Source: Pedobacter sp. (GTDB lineage Bacteria; Bacteroidota; Bacteroidia; Sphingobacteriales; Sphingobacteriaceae). From it: a stretch of 14,003 nt of DNA. The number at the start of each line of letters is the position of its first letter. Position 1 is the stretch's first letter. Position numbers and translations under genes: made by a program. Location of the stretch: assembly GCA_028287885.1 (NCBI GenBank), contig JAQBOT010000369.1, positions 1-14,003 on the forward strand, read 5' to 3'. The notes under the pieces were generated by a model. That model searched no databases. It was not told the origin of the DNA and was given only the letters and a program-made list of their open reading frames with translations. Of the stretch, positions 13,426-14,003 are shown piece after piece.

Positions 13426-14003
13426 ATGATCTCCAATGCTCGCAGAGCTAAGCTCTTTATTTTGTTTTCTGGTTTTTTTGCTGCTACTCTTTCCCTTATC
13501 AGTTGCCAAAAGAACAACAATTTTGTTTTAACCGCAGATAAAAAGCCGTTTTTTGTTAAAGGGGCAGGCGGGGACTCCCATTTAGATGTACTTAGACAAT
13601 GTGGCGGAAACACCATCAGAACCTGGGACACTGTAAATCTTCAGCAGATTTTAGACAGTGCCGCGCATCAACATTTGAAGGTGATGGTTGGAATTTACAT
13701 CGTAGATCCGTTAAAAGATGATTCCTTTTACGAGGACACGGTTCAGGTTAATTCCCAGTATCGTTCAATAAAGAAGATCATTGACACCTACAAAAACCAT
13801 CCTGCATTATTAATGTGGTGTGTGGGAAACGAGTTGAACCTTCCGAACTCTCCTTTTGCCTTTGATTTTTATAACGCATACAACGGGATTATAGACATGA
13901 TTCATGAAAATGATATAAGTCACCCCGTAACTACCGCAATTTGGAACTTCAGCAGGATAGCAATCATCAACTTGCGATTAAGAACCAATGTCGATATTCT
14001 ATC
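13426..14003 (+). CDS. Glycoside-hydrolase-like TIM-barrel lipoprotein, N-terminal part (runs off right edge)
   Basis: From the ATG at 13426 the frame is open to the window edge (192 complete codons); the C-terminus is missing. A hydrophobic segment (residues 9-25) ends in the lipobox L-I-S-C with C27, so it is an envelope lipoprotein. The rest resembles the catalytic TIM barrel of glycoside hydrolases related to families 2 and 5. FFVKGAGGDSHLDVLRQCGGNTIRTWDT at 42-69 is the first strand and the Asn-Thr-Ile-Arg-Thr-Trp block. HLKVMVGIYIVDP at 83-95 is the next strand. PALLMWCVGNELN at 126-138 contains the proposed acid/base Glu E136 in the G-N-E motif. The nucleophile Glu should lie beyond the edge. 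Substrate cannot be given. The start is preferred because it places a complete lipoprotein signal at the N-terminus. Confidence 0.82.
   Translation, partial: MISNARRAKLFILFSGFFAATLSLISCQKNNNFVLTADKKPFFVKGAGGDSHLDVLRQCGGNTIRTWDTVNLQQILDSAAHQHLKVMVGIYIVDPLKDDSFYEDTVQVNSQYRSIKKIIDTYKNHPALLMWCVGNELNLPNSPFAFDFYNAYNGIIDMIHENDISHPVTTAIWNFSRIAIINLRLRTNVDIL

Noticed and set aside
13404..13631. 75-codon minus-strand open frame near the right edge
   Set aside because: Antisense to the lipoprotein signal and first strand of the glycoside-hydrolase-like gene, which has clear protein features.
1..14003. CRISPR array, IS element, integrase, tRNA or defence island
   Set aside because: No regularly spaced repeats, transposase or integrase motifs, terminal repeats or cloverleaf sequence were seen by eye on either strand; an exhaustive computed search was not possible.

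Overview
The window looks like chromosomal DNA of a Bacteroidota bacterium, most likely of the Pedobacter/Sphingobacterium type. The evidence is inferential. Almost no start codon has a Shine-Dalgarno sequence, and several upstream regions carry TAnnTTTG-like -7 boxes. The gene families (an S46-type peptidase relative, a DUF3347-type lipoprotein, GTGKD-type MiaA, small outer-membrane beta-barrels with a V-x-A|Q signal cleavage) are typical of the phylum. I see no IS element, tRNA, rRNA, CRISPR array or integrase.

Layout. (1) 1-2922, minus strand: the N-terminal part of an exported outer-membrane-type protein, then a 341-base gene-free stretch. Next come a small conserved-looking protein of 83 aa and a 611 aa S46 peptidase relative that has lost its catalytic His and its Ser-bearing C-terminus; these two are 18 bp apart and probably form one operon. 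(2) 3024-4638, plus strand, divergent from (1): a repair/stress group made of free methionine-R-sulfoxide reductase, 3-methyladenine DNA glycosylase (8-base overlap) and a pyridoxamine-phosphate-oxidase-like general stress protein, closed by a strong intrinsic terminator at 4680-4710. (3) 4727-9918: kynureninase, a histone-deacetylase-fold amidohydrolase and DNA topoisomerase III joined by two 4-base ATGA overlaps, followed by a membrane-anchored NAPE-PLD/UlaG-like metallo-beta-lactamase-fold hydrolase. (4) 9973-12039: a small acidic protein of unknown function, a protein resembling the VSR-like and C-terminal modules of phage homing endonucleases (GTG start, 10-base overlap), and miaA one base behind it. 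(5) 12145-14003: an abundant-type outer-membrane beta-barrel with a structured leader and a strong terminator, a DUF3347-like lipoprotein with Cys/Met/His motifs, and the start of a glycoside-hydrolase-like lipoprotein that runs off the right edge.

Most genes are ordinary core functions: oxidised-methionine recycling, alkylation repair, tryptophan catabolism, DNA decatenation and tRNA i6A37 modification. The parts most worth a second look are the S46 pseudo-peptidase with its small partner, the apparently domesticated homing-endonuclease-like gene fixed between a small ORF and miaA, and the HDAC-fold enzyme translationally coupled to kynureninase.
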